Source: Adiantum capillus-veneris (taxonomy: Eukaryota > Streptophyta > Polypodiopsida > Polypodiales > Pteridaceae). From it: a DNA stretch of 64,000 nt. Position 1 is the first letter of the stretch. Each line of letters starts with the position of its first letter. Below the pieces are notes generated by a model. It was not told the DNA's origin. It did not search any database and worked only from the letters and a program-made list of their open reading frames with translations. This document shows, one piece after another, positions 1 to 9,449 of the stretch. The DNA lies in NCBI GenBank assembly GCA_014529385.2, contig CM043963.1, forward strand, positions 1,184,001 to 1,248,000, written 5' to 3'. A program made the position numbers and the translations under genes.

Positions 1-2583
1 AATTCTCGATGCAATCCAAACGAGCGATTCAACAACAACCAATTTCTCGATAGATTCATTAGGGGACTACGACATGAAAGTATCTATAATGGCCTAGTCA
101 TTAGAGGTATCACTGCTTGGGAAGCAGTCACCATGAATGCAATCCAATTGGAGGATAATTTAATGATTGCAGGAGAAAGAGTGTCTGTCGAGCCGAACTC
201 TAGTAGCTCGCAAGCACCAGGGCATGAGCCAATGAAGATAAAGCCAATCGTGAAAGAGCAAACGATATCTGAGATGACTTTGGCAGATCTCACCAAGGCC
301 ATCCAAGAAAGCCTTAGGGGTAATCGTGCTCCACAAAACACTCATATGTATCCAAGAAGGGAGCAACAATGGTGCTCAATTTTCTTGGGACCACATACTA
401 CGAGTGAATGCCCTACTTTCAGAGTAAAGTTTAACGGGACTTGTAACGCGTGTGGTAGGAATGGCCATCCAGCCAAGGATTGCGTAATGCTTAAACGCAT
501 CAATGAAAATAGACCGCCTATAGCTTGGACAGACTCACCTCGAGTTCCTGCATTGATGCCTACCCCACCCATGGAGCAACAGTTGCCATTACAACACATG
601 GTCCCTAGAACCCAAAATGTGGTCCAAACCACACCATTGCCACCTCCAGTGCTAGGACCGCAACCCCCTCATCCAAGAGTTACACCTATGAACCAAATAG
701 GTTGCGAGTTATCTAGTACTTATGTAGATTGCGAAGAGGACATAGACTCTAGTATCACCTATGGAGTCGACATGCTTGAGGAGTGTCCCATGTACTATAT
801 GGAAGACCATTGGGGACAAATAAAACCGGTATATCAAGCTATTGCGCTAGTAGCAAGAGGCCAAAACATTAATAGTTTTTCCCGGAGACCACCTCTTCAG
901 TGCTACGAATGTGGTGGACCACATCGAGTAGCTGAGTGCCCCATTAGAATGCAAAAGAATGCCGCACTAATGCAAACAAGTCAAGGGAGTGCATTGGCAA
1001 TGCCAATACTCACTTGTAATCGTTGTGGCATAGATCATTTGATCGCACTGCATCCTAACAATCCAAACGCACCGAAAATCACACCATTGAACATAATAGA
1101 GGTTGTTGATGGGACACCACCAACTATAAACATAGCACCAGTGAATGCACTCACACGGTCGATGCTCCAAAAGAAAAATTACATCCTCGAAGAGAGAGAT
1201 GCTGCATCCATTGGCCGAGCGAGAAAGAAGAAAACACAAAGAAAGAAATACCTTAATGCTTCTAGCTCAAAACCTAGTTCAAAGACTAACATAGGGACAG
1301 GAGAGGATCCCGTGTATATGAATGACCCTGAGGATGACTCAGATTCGATAGAGACCACGGAGACCAAAACTGTTACTACAAAGGAAAAAGCCAGTGAGGA
1401 GGATCACGAGAGGGAATTACGACGAACACCAAAAGAGTATTCAAAGTTAAACCACCCAGTTGCGAACCCCCAAGATAATCCACGAGAGACAAAAAATGAG
1501 GATTGCAAGAGAAAGATTGGAACCTATCCAAACGCAACAGTGAAAATTGAACGAGTCCAACAAATGAGGGGTTTGGTGGAAGAAACTCAACGAAAATTAG
1601 AACCTGAACCCAAACATATCCAGATGTCGGACACACTGTTTCCCACACAAGTTCAACCTCACAAGAACTACAGGCCGTTAGCTATACCCAGTATCATTCG
1701 GGAAGAGAGTGAGGGTAGGACATCTGAAAGTGGACACACACCTTTCCTACTAGAGAGAATGTTCAATGAGGGAATGCCCGACCCCCTTGAGGAAGTGGAG
1801 ATTCCATCTTCACCATTTTCTTGTCAGGGTCCTACGTCCCAGAAGATGCCATTAAATGTAACCAAGCTAATGGATTTCATGTCCTCAGAAACACGTACGA
1901 TTATCATATCTAAGTTATACGGAGATCCAGAATTATTCCTAGCACTGCGAGCGCTTCTCAATAAAGAATTACAGGCCGGATTACCACAGTTTGCACATAT
2001 GAACAAACCTGACTCGGTGATGAATGATGAGGAACATTTAGCACCACCATCTGACCTAGCGGGACATGAATCTGTAATTGAAATACCCGTTAACACGTTG
2101 GGGCAATACTTTGAAGGTGATGAATCTAATGCTACTCTACCAATCACTACTAAAGGATTAACTGTAAAGGGGGTCCTTGACGGTGGTGCGGGAGTCAGCA
2201 TGGTGACAAAGAGTTGTTGGGAGTCTATGGGGCGACCTCACCTTGAAGCCACAAGCGTAGTGGTAAAAATGGCTAATGGATCTATTGTTACGCCTATTGG
2301 AATGCTAAAGGATCTCAGGATCAAGGTCTTGGGACACAAGGTAAGGCAGACTTTCATTGTTATGGATTTTTCCAAGCATCCTATGTCATTTGAGATGATC
2401 TTAGGGCGTCCATTCATGAGGGAAGCAAAAATGGTGCATGACTGGTCCAAAAACCATGTCTACTTACAGTTCCAAGACTGTGTCATTCGAGTTGATCTTT
2501 TAAATGGTCGAACGCATCCTCTAGGAAATAAATTCATCATTGATAATCGATCAGACACAACAATTCACTCAGCTCCATTATAG
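1..2583 (+). CDS. gag: E1 gag-protease polyprotein, 5'-truncated by the window edge
   Basis: Frame 1 is open from base 1; the first ATG at 133 is internal, because gag-like sequence continues upstream of it. Counting codons from base 1: a C-x2-C-x4-H-x4-C zinc knuckle at 148-161, a variant C-x2-C-x3-H-x4-C knuckle at 301-313 and a degenerate one at 339-346, then a basic, acidic and Pro-rich linker, then a retropepsin domain. The protease has D-G-G at 727-729 where the family normally has D-S/T-G, and a standard ILGRPF flap-end motif at 800-805. Gag packages element RNA and protease cuts the polyprotein in the cytoplasmic particle (family knowledge). The D-G-G site is a likely loss of protease activity. 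The frame ends at a TAG (2581-2583), and the same frame continues as the W(V/I)PK region. Confidence 0.85.
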   Translation, partial: NSRCNPNERFNNNQFLDRFIRGLRHESIYNGLVIRGITAWEAVTMNAIQLEDNLMIAGERVSVEPNSSSSQAPGHEPMKIKPIVKEQTISEMTLADLTKAIQESLRGNRAPQNTHMYPRREQQWCSIFLGPHTTSECPTFRVKFNGTCNACGRNGHPAKDCVMLKRINENRPPIAWTDSPRVPALMPTPPMEQQLPLQHMVPRTQNVVQTTPLPPPVLGPQPPHPRVTPMNQIGCELSSTYVDCEEDIDSSITYGVDMLEECPMYYMEDHWGQIKPVYQAIALVARGQNINSFSRRPPLQCYECGGPHRVAECPIRMQKNAALMQTSQGSALAMPILTCNRCGIDHLIALHPNNPNAPKITPLNIIEVVDGTPPTINIAPVNALTRSMLQKKNYILEERDAASIGRARKKKTQRKKYLNASSSKPSSKTNIGTGEDPVYMNDPEDDSDSIETTETKTVTTKEKASEEDHERELRRTPKEYSKLNHPVANPQDNPRETKNEDCKRKIGTYPNATVKIERVQQMRGLVEETQRKLEPEPKHIQMSDTLFPTQVQPHKNYRPLAIPSIIREESEGRTSESGHTPFLLERMFNEGMPDPLEEVEIPSSPFSCQGPTSQKMPLNVTKLMDFMSSETRTIIISKLYGDPELFLALRALLNKELQAGLPQFAHMNKPDSVMNDEEHLAPPSDLAGHESVIEIPVNTLGQYFEGDESNATLPITTKGLTVKGVLDGGAGVSMVTKSCWESMGRPHLEATSVVVKMANGSIVTPIGMLKDLRIKVLGHKVRQTFIVMDFSKHPMSFEMILGRPFMREAKMVHDWSKNHVYLQFQDCVIRVDLLNGRTHPLGNKFIIDNRSDTTIHSAPL

Positions 2584-3168
2584 TATTGTTACACATGTAA
2601 CGAAGACACGGACATTGGGGAGAACTCTCCTTATATGGATATCCTACCTGGGATGACTGAGTCGGACAATGTGGATTGGGTCCACCTAGCAGCAACCATA
2701 GACACTTGGGGAAATAGGGGGACGACCTGGGTAACACCTGAGGGGGATGAAATGCCTGTACCCTTAAATATGCTACAAGCAATGCATATAGCTTCTAACA
2801 AGACTCATCCTAATGTAACGAAGAAAACATACAAGTGGGTCCCTAAAGCTTCTTTAGTGACCATAGCTAGTGCTAAAAAACAGAAGCCTTGTAAGAAACA
2901 TACCACTCACTCCAAGAAAAGTAAGAAAATGTTGCGATGGATCCCTAAACGACTATTGGAAGCCCAAGGCTACTATCAAGGAAATGATCAAATCTGGGTG
3001 CCAAAACATAGATTGTGCTCTTACCTATCACCTGACCCATGTGAACCCAATCCCGTAGCTCCAAAACGAATCAATGATCGTGGAAAGAAAAAAATCACAG
3101 AATGCTACACACCCGCTCCAGAGCTAGTTTGGGTACCAAAGAAAGAAAGATTTGTTCCACCTAGCTAA
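2584..3168 (+). CDS. E1 W(V/I)PK-repeat region, in frame after an amber stop
   Basis: Same reading frame as gag-protease, separated only by the TAG at 2581-2583; the first ATG is at 2635. It encodes a Lys-rich protein with four copies of a short motif: KWVPKAS, RWIPKRL, IWVPKHR and VWVPKKE. Between them lie basic stretches and no recognisable enzyme domain. The same motif follows the second protease domain in E3 and E7 and follows gag-protease in E9, so it is a lineage trait rather than chance. Function is unknown; a nucleic-acid-binding tail is possible given the basic and Trp-containing repeats (inference). It ends at TAA 3166-3168, right at a purine tract. Expression would need readthrough of the TAG, an internal start, or the TAG is simply a mutation. 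Confidence 0.6.
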   Translation, partial: YCYTCNEDTDIGENSPYMDILPGMTESDNVDWVHLAATIDTWGNRGTTWVTPEGDEMPVPLNMLQAMHIASNKTHPNVTKKTYKWVPKASLVTIASAKKQKPCKKHTTHSKKSKKMLRWIPKRLLEAQGYYQGNDQIWVPKHRLCSYLSPDPCEPNPVAPKRINDRGKKKITECYTPAPELVWVPKKERFVPPS

Positions 3169-3180
3169 GGAAGGGGGGAG
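3167..3180 (+). other. E1 internal polypurine tract, copy 1
   Basis: AAGGAAGGGGGGAG overlaps the TAA that ends the W(V/I)PK region. The same 14-mer recurs 312 bp downstream. It resembles the plus-strand primer of LTR retrotransposons but is not next to an LTR. Confidence 0.5.
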
Positions 3181-3471
3181 TCCCATGAAGCTTCTAGCTC
3201 CTCATGTAATGCATCCGTGGAGGTAAAAGCTTCTCCACAGCCTCCACTTACAATAGTGGACCTCCATAAAGCTACAAAGGAATCCACACCTCCCAGTGTT
3301 CAAGAATCACCTGATGAACTACTTCAAGTTCGATCTTGGGAGAGTACCTTACTACCCTTGCAACTCGACGAGGCGCCTAAGGTAATAGAAAACTACTGGC
3401 AAAAATCTCCACCTATTACCAACTGGAACAATTGGTTTCAAAGGGTGACAAGCTCATTTCAAACGGTATGA
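3169..3471 (+). CDS. E1 short C-terminal ORF between two purine tracts
   Basis: The frame of gag-protease and the W(V/I)PK region stays open after the TAA at 3166-3168 until TGA 3469-3471; the first possible initiator is the GTG/ATG-like start near 3217, giving about 84 residues. The product is Pro-, Ser- and Leu-rich with the segment NWNNWFQRVTSSF near its end. I recognise no domain. It is bounded on both sides by identical 14-base purine tracts, which suggests that either the ORF was once part of the polyprotein and was cut by the stop, or the tract was duplicated. Coding status is uncertain. Confidence 0.35.
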   Translation, partial: GRGESHEASSSSCNASVEVKASPQPPLTIVDLHKATKESTPPSVQESPDELLQVRSWESTLLPLQLDEAPKVIENYWQKSPPITNWNNWFQRVTSSFQTV

Positions 3472-3478
3472 TCTACCC

Positions 3479-3492
3479 AAGGAAGGGGGGAG
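3479..3492 (+). other. E1 internal polypurine tract, copy 2
   Basis: A second perfect AAGGAAGGGGGGAG, followed by TGTATGC, which looks like an LTR start. No LTR-like repeat or PBS follows, and another purine tract with a better LTR lies at 5102, so this is treated as internal. Confidence 0.5.
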
Positions 3493-5101
3493 TGTATGCT
3501 GACATCCATCATTCACTTGCTTCCCTCTCAACCTTCCTCCCTGACCTCTATATCTCCCAATCTTAGGGAATGTACATATAAAGCTTTATACTCACAAAAA
3601 ACAAAAAAATAATAAAGAGCAAGAGCAATTAGCAAACGAGTATGCACATTAAAAGTCAAAACATTGACTCAAACCTACACATGTCACATTTGGTACAGTG
3701 AAACAGAAACCTATGTCATAAAACACCTTTGATCCTCATCACTTGAGTGATGGAGGGTAGGTAAGATTAGTACGATAGGAGTGTTTCTGTTTTAGAGTTG
3801 AGTGATTAGCAAAGTTCTCTTTTCGCACTGATGTGCCTCCTAGAGGTATTGTTTGTGTTTCATAGTGTGTACAGGAACGTGTTGCTGTGGTTAGGATTTG
3901 GACCTTCATGGAATCTTTGTCTCATCCACTTCAAATCAAGCGCGACCATCAACACAAACAGGTGTTTCTTGTCCATTAGCATTGCCCCTTATCTTTTTTG
4001 CATCCATGTTTGTCTGCTTTAATTGTGATTGGTAGCATAATATTCAATGCATTTGCTTAGTATCAAACATTTAATTCAATGTAATCTTTTGTCATAATCA
4101 GCTGTCTAGGTTTAAAACTCAAGTAGTCCGACTAAGCTAAATTGACCAAGTTAGCTGTTAGAGATCTCCTCTTAATACCATGGGGAATGCCTTCCTAATA
4201 ATCAATGGTTACTTAGGTTCTTAATCCGATTTAGGTAGCATTGTGTGAAATGTACTAGGCTTTCTAGTGGGCTTGACCCTATTGACCTTTCGCTTAAGTA
4301 TTATAAAGGGATTTTACTTGTGTGATGAGCCTGGGAGGTGTAACAGTGTTATATGACCCCCCAAAGTTACAAAATTAAAATGTTGAAAATGAACAAACAA
4401 AAAATCAAAGTGCCACAGTGTAAAATCTTAAGCTGGAAGAGAAATCTCAGCTTGATTGGGTACTTCACTCACATGTATCGCCTATGGTACTAGAGCCCTA
4501 GAGGTTCCCAGTGTGGGCGCTTTTCCTTGAAAAGCAAAAAAACCCAAGGCATACAAAATAAGCACACACATCAAAATTGAATCACTATGAAAAGACTTTG
4601 GGGGGTCAAAGAAAAAGTAATCAGTCAGGCGATGATTTCATGAGAAATTCCTTTTATGGTAGCTTAACTACAAGGTCTTCTAGATATAGCCTCTAGTCAG
4701 CCCTCGAACATGAATACTTGGCTCTCGCGATTAAACAACTTAATTGACCACAGAAAATTAAGAAGCTTACCCATGGTATTAATATTCGATCTCTAGTGCC
4801 TTTCGACCGTCAAATTAGCGACCCCAGACTTGTTTAATTTTTTACCTTTACATCTGTTTATGCATTTGATTACATTGCAATTTAATGTTCATTGCTACAA
4901 ATTGTTTGAAATTCTTTTACCAATCAATTTGTCTACCTAAAAATGCATATGCTTTTTAATCACTTATGAGAATGCAATTACTATGCCAATGTTGTTTGAT
5001 TTTGCAGTGACTGAAGATGGCTAAGGACATTCATCTCAAATGCTCTTCCACCTCGACGAACGAGCTTCAACTCAATAGCTTTCGAGGACGGAATCTACAT
5101 C
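3493..5101 (+). other. E1 3' non-coding region
   Basis: About 1.6 kb of AT-rich sequence with no credible ORF. It ends with a pyrimidine-rich stretch and TTTTGCAG (about 4995-5007), followed by a short open segment that runs up to the terminal purine tract. That has the look of a 3' splice site, but no matching donor can be assigned. None of the palindromes of E3, E7 or E9 is present here. Confidence 0.4.
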
Positions 5102-5114
5102 AGGAAGGGGGGCA
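5102..5114 (+). other. E1 terminal polypurine tract
   Basis: AGGAAGGGGGGCA directly precedes TGTTAACC, a TG-starting LTR. This is the standard plus-strand primer position. Confidence 0.65.
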
Positions 5115-5600
5115 TGTTAACCGTCATGGCTCACGGACACCCCATCACCTACGACGGACGTGTATTATGTATTTGGTAGAGTCAGGTACCAGGCTTGTCG
5201 GACCAATAGGAAAAGGGTAAGAGTGATCGCCGATGAGAGGCGCACTCTAACTGGGACATTCAAGGGATTAGTTGGCTAAGCATGGGCGCCCAAGTGTGAA
5301 TGGGGTGAGCTCATATAAAAGCCAACTAAACCTAAAATTCACTTATTCTCTCATTTGTGCAATAGAAGAGTGCTCTTGCTCCATCTCCATCTCCATCTTC
5401 TTCTTCATCACCTCCTTGTGTGTGTGTGTATGTGAGAGAGAGTGAGAGAGGGAGAGTGTGTGTGCGATCGAGCATTACGAAGGCACAACGGCGGCGAAGC
5501 GGTTGAGCGCGGCACAACTGCAGCTTCTTCTTCATCGCGGCGAGGAATCCACCACGAAGGTGAGTGTAGAGCGGTGAGTGACACACCCTTTGCTCTCTTG
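5115..5600 (+). repeat. E1 3' LTR (right end approximate)
   Basis: Begins TGTTAACC right after the purine tract. A TATAAAAGCC promoter box lies about 200 bp in, as in the E3 LTRs, followed by CT-rich and GA-rich leader-type sequence. The partner LTR is outside the window, so the end cannot be read from identity; Ty1/copia coding sequence begins near 5640. Confidence 0.5.
5314..5321 (+). promoter_or_regulatory. TATA box of the E1 LTR
   Basis: TATAAAAG followed by CCAAC. E3 LTRs carry TATAAAAGCCAA at the equivalent place and the E6 LTR carries TATAAAAG. Confidence 0.55.
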
Positions 5601-5622
5601 AGCTTGCTAGATTAGTCTTGTT

Positions 5623-6939
5623 GTGTGCTTGGAGCCATTTGTGGCTCGCACACGGTGTATCGGCAAGTCCCTTGCTTCGACAGTGCGGCAGGGAGCGCAC
5701 AATGCTGGTTCCACTACAAATGTAGTCATTGTTGAGTCTTCTGTGAAAGGAGACTGTGTTGCTGATGTTGATGCAGAATGGGCTTTTAGCGCAGAGTGCA
5801 CTTACAATCGTGCTGTCCATGATGCATGCTTGTCAGTTGTTGCTGTAGATTCACATGTGTGGTATTTAGATAGTGGGTCTACAAAGCACATTACCTCACA
5901 TTGTGAATTTTTCACCTCTCTCGAGTCTGTCCCTCATGGGAATGCAGTCACTTGTGCCAACAATGCCTCTTACCCAGTTCAGGGAGTTGGAAAGATTGTG
6001 CTTACTGCTGCAAATGACAGTTCCTTCACACTTGTTGATGCACTTTATGTACCGGGGATCAAGAAGAATCTCTTGTCTGTATCTGCACTTGCTAGACTTG
6101 GACTTGTAGTCAAATTTGTGGATGACAGATGTACAATTCATGATCTCAATTTTGGTGATGAAATTGTTGCATCTGGCCTCTTGACCCATGGGCTGTATAA
6201 GCTCACTTTGTATGACAAGTGTGGGCAAAATTTTGCAAATGCTGTTGAAGATTCAAGGGATGTTTCAAATGCAAAACTGTGGCATGCACGTTTTGGTCCT
6301 CTGAATTTTGCCAGTTTGCTGCGTTTGCAGAAATCTGATATGGTTGCTTCTTTGCCACCCCTTGAAGCACCTGTCCAACATGTTTGTGAAGGCTGTATGT
6401 TGGGTAAGATGCAATGTTCTAAGTTTCCAAAGGATGGTTCAGTTCGGGCCACATGCAGGTTACAGCTTGTGCATAGTGATGTTTGCGGGCCCATGCAAAC
6501 TCCGTCCTTGGGCAATTACCTTTACTTTGTGACTTTCATTGATGATTACTCTAGGCATGCATGGGTATTTCCGCTTAAAGCAAAGTTTGCAGTTTTATGT
6601 AGTTCAAACAATTTCTGGCTATGGTTGGTAATGTCTCAAAATGTACTATGGGCACCCTCCATTCTGATCGAAGGGGGGAGTATATGTCTCATGAATTCAA
6701 TGCATTTGTGGCTAGTCGTGGGATAAATCACCAATGTACAATGCCTTATACACCTCAGCAAAATGGTGTTGCTAAGAGGAAAAACAGGTTACTTACGGAA
6801 ATGGCACGATGTATGGTTAAAAGTCAAGCTTTGCCGCATTTTTTTTGGCTTGAGGTCATCATGTGTGCCACTTATGTACTAAGGAGGTGTCCTACAAAAG
6901 ATTTGCAGTCTATTACTCCATATGAAGCATGGCATGATA
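5623..6939 (+). pseudogene. pol: E2 Ty1/copia protease-integrase region, first half
   Basis: Readable Ty1/copia order. A protease active site DSGST with the flanking WYLDSGSTKHITSH block lies at about 5860-5905. The GAG-pre-integrase zinc-binding block (LWHARFG...CEGCMLGK) lies at about 6270-6415. The integrase core start VHSDVCGPM and FIDDYSRHAWVFPLK follows at about 6475-6585. A frameshift near 6620 moves the frame to 6621-6949, which carries SDRRGEY (second catalytic Asp) and PQQNGVAKRKNR, where the family has a catalytic Glu: here it is Lys. The 5' part (gag) is cut off by the E1 LTR and the 3' side is cut at 6939 by E3. The reading frame resumes at 25187. Confidence 0.85.
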
Positions 6940-6944
6940 GAAAG
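6940..6944. repeat. E3 target-site duplication, left
   Basis: GAAAG immediately before the E3 5' LTR, matched by GAAAG at 25187-25191 immediately after the 3' LTR. Confidence 0.85.
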
Positions 6945-7863
6945 TGCTAGCAGCAAGCTAACTTGGACACCATTTTTCGGAGTTCTCCTTGTAAAACATT
7001 TATTATTTTGATAAATCGAGAATATTGTAACTCTTATTTTCTCTGATAAACCTTGTAATTAATGAGCCGTGGCTACAAGCTTTCAGATTTTATCAGCCAG
7101 TCAATTCCCAGCTTTGGTAGAACTCCAGATTATTAGTTTTCACCACCCAAAAACCTTGGCTATGTTATAAAAGCCAATTTTTGTAAGTTTTTTTATAGGT
7201 TTTTGGATAAGAAATACACAGCGTGAGCTAACGACGCTCACTTCTCTCCTTTTTACACTTCCTACTCCCTCTCCGGTTGTCACATTGCGAATGCGTTTGT
7301 TGCATTGCAACAGCAGGTAAGAGCTCTACGCATTGACGTAAGCCATTCACCGTATTTTGTAGCTTTTGGCGTCACCGACCCCCGGCCTAATTTCATCATA
7401 ACTAGGAATTTACACTTTTAAATCAAAAACTAAGCATAGGTGGGATGTTGGGGCATCATTGCTAAACATTTAGATGCATTCTGGGTCGAAAACGACTAAG
7501 TCAAAAATCCACTGCTGTTAATAATCGCGATTTTGGAACTTGACCTAAAGTGGGGTTTGAGACCATAGGCGTGTCTGCTTAAGTCTTATAAACTTGTCTT
7601 AGAAGTTTTATTACGTGATGTCATTTGATGATGTAACGGATGTGATTTGCTTACCGATGAGCGATTGGCTTTTGGTGATTTCAATCACTTGAGTGTAGCT
7701 TGAGTTAAATACGAGTTGTTAGTTGTTTTTCGAGAGATTGACAACCTCTTATAGCCTCTATGCACTAGTCGAGTCAGCTTCGTCCCATGGTTTGATAAAT
7801 TAATCGTGGTTCTCGCTAATATTGCAATAAGATAGGATGGTGAGGTTAGACATGTATCCCACA
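6945..7863 (+). repeat. E3 5' LTR (919 bp)
   Basis: Starts TGCTAGCAGC (the 3' copy has TGTTAGCAGC) and ends CCCACA. Contains a TATA box at 7166 and, at about 7516-7531, TTAATAATCGCGATTTT, a left-half copy of the family palindrome. Confidence 0.92.
7166..7173 (+). promoter_or_regulatory. TATA box of the E3 5' LTR
   Basis: TATAAAAG followed by CCAATTT; conserved at 24489-24496 in the 3' LTR. Confidence 0.6.
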
Positions 7864-7865
7864 TT

Positions 7866-7886
7866 TGGCGCCGTTGCCAAGGATCG
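7866..7886 (+). other. E3 primer-binding site, tRNA-Asp type
   Basis: TGGCGCCGTTGCC begins two bases after the LTR. It is complementary to the 3' end of plant tRNA-Asp (GGCAACGGCGCCA); the next bases have AA where the perfect complement has GG. Confidence 0.8.
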
Positions 7887-8566
7887 AAGAGACCTAAACT
7901 AGGGAAAAACAGGAGCGTCTTGTCTAGTTGTCCTTTAACTTCCTCTAGGTTCGCCTAAAGTTCAAAACTTTCTTTTAAAAATCGCATAGCTTAAGATTGT
8001 CGTCTTTTGCTGTGTATAGGTAGCTTGGAAGTAATCCTACTTGCTGAGTACCTTTAGGACTGTAGGATTGTAGATTTAGATTAGGATTTGAAGAATGATT
8101 AGTAGACGAGACAAGTCTTAAGATCAAGACTCTGAAAAACATAAAAAACACAAGAAAATGAGTGTTTGTGGACACTTTCCACAACCACATTGCATGAGAC
8201 TCTAGGAGTAGGGTAAGTAGGATCCAAGGTGGATTTTAGAACATTGCTCTCTCTGAAAGAATCAAGTGTGAGTTGTTATTGGAAGTTGCAAAATTTCAAG
8301 TCTACGGCTAGAAATAGCTTGAAAAGACTTGAATCCACTCAATCCGATTGGAGAGTAATTACGCCTAAGAGTTGTCCAAACTAGTGGGTAAGCTCAAAGA
8401 CACTTCGAGGTAAAAATTTCAAGAAGTTGACCAAAACTCAGATTATTTACTTTTTCTTGACATTTTAGGCCAAATTAAGTTTTGACTTGATCTATAGGCT
8501 TAAAAAACATTATAAAAAGACCGTCTTTGAGAAAATTGCAAAAAAGTACTCATTTCAAGCCTAAAG

Positions 8567-8586
8567 TTAATAATCGTGATTATTAA
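8567..8586. repeat. E3 leader palindrome 1
   Basis: TTAATAATC, GT, GATTATTAA. Both arms carry the same change relative to the other copies (TTAA for TAAA), so symmetry is kept. Confidence 0.8.
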
Positions 8587-8852
8587 CTTTCTACTCTAAA
8601 TTGGCCAAGGTTCATACCATTGACTCATTGTATGTGTACAAACAACTTTTGTAAAGGCCCAAAAGATTTGGATCACTAAACTGGCAAAAAATAGAGTAAA
8701 AACTAAAGTTTGTACTGACTTTTTGAATCTTGAGTATAAATTTGGGAAAAATTTGTCCAAACTTGTTAAAATTTGATTCATAGGCGTTTGTTGATGTGAT
8801 AAACATGTGTATATGCTCAGTTGACCAAAAATTTGCAAAAATTTATTAGAAG

Positions 8853-8872
8853 TCAATAATCACGATTATTTA
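8853..8872. repeat. E3 leader palindrome 2
   Basis: TCAATAATC, AC, GATTATTTA; 286 bp after the first centre. Confidence 0.8.
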
Positions 8873-9145
8873 CATCTACCCTATTTTTCAACTTTTTTGA
8901 CCAAGTCTGCATACCACTAGCTTTACCATGTTGTAATAAGCCCACAAACCAAATTTGGTAAGATTTGGACCAGTGGAGTGAAATTTGTGACTAATATTGC
9001 AAAGTTAGTCTGCGGACAGATAATTGATGACCATTTGACCAAAAATTGCCCAAACTTGATGAAAATTGGCTCGTGACCTTAACTTAAGGTGCTTAACAGA
9101 TCTGTGTCAAAGTTGGGGTAAAAACTTGCAAAAATATAGCTGGAG

Positions 9146-9165
9146 TAAATAATCCCGATTATTTA
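9146..9165. repeat. E3 leader palindrome 3
   Basis: TAAATAATC, CC, GATTATTTA; 293 bp after the previous centre. Confidence 0.8.
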
Positions 9166-9429
9166 CATCTGCTTCAAAACTTGATGATTTTGCAAATTTG
9201 AGTATACCACAAGGTCAAGCACATCAAGTAGACCTCACAAATCAATTTTGGTGAAATTTGGATCCCAAAAGAGAGACTTAAGCCGGATTCTCGAAATCAG
9301 AGTCTGCGGACACCAAACAATTGATAAACTTGATCAGAATTGGTCCAAACTTGTTGAAATTTTCCCTGAGACTCTAACAAGTTGTATACTTGCCAAACCT
9401 ATAAAAAATGTGCAAAAAACTGACAAAAG

Positions 9430-9449
9430 TAAATAATCACGATTATTTA
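9430..9449. repeat. E3 leader palindrome 4
   Basis: TAAATAATC, AC, GATTATTTA; 284 bp after the previous centre. Confidence 0.8.

Larger units (their letters stand above)
1..5600 (+). mobile_element. E1: 3' part of a pol-less Ty3/gypsy gag-protease element
   Basis: Gag-protease coding sequence runs into the window from the left edge. It is followed directly by a W(V/I)PK-repeat region, two identical purine tracts, about 1.6 kb of non-coding DNA, a terminal purine tract at 5102-5114 and an LTR beginning TGTTAACC at 5115. No RT, RNase H or integrase lies between protease and LTR, so this is a non-autonomous derivative that would need pol from another element (inference). The right boundary is only approximate: Ty1/copia coding sequence is readable from about 5640, so the LTR must end before that. 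The 5' LTR and PBS are outside the window. Confidence 0.75.

Noticed and set aside
1824-2201. 125-codon minus-strand ORF
   Set aside because: Antisense of the E1 gag-protease frame.
3493-3700. LTR starting TGTATGC after the second E1 purine tract
   Set aside because: No TATA box at the usual distance, no PBS and no repeat partner; the tract at 5102 is followed by a better LTR.
5332-5820. 162-codon minus-strand ORF over the E1 LTR and E2 start
   Set aside because: Overlaps the LTR and antisense copia codons; no recognisable domain.
6667-6680. Purine tract AAGGGGGGAGTA resembling a plus-strand primer
   Set aside because: It lies inside the copia integrase codons for the second catalytic Asp region (DRRGEY), and no LTR follows.
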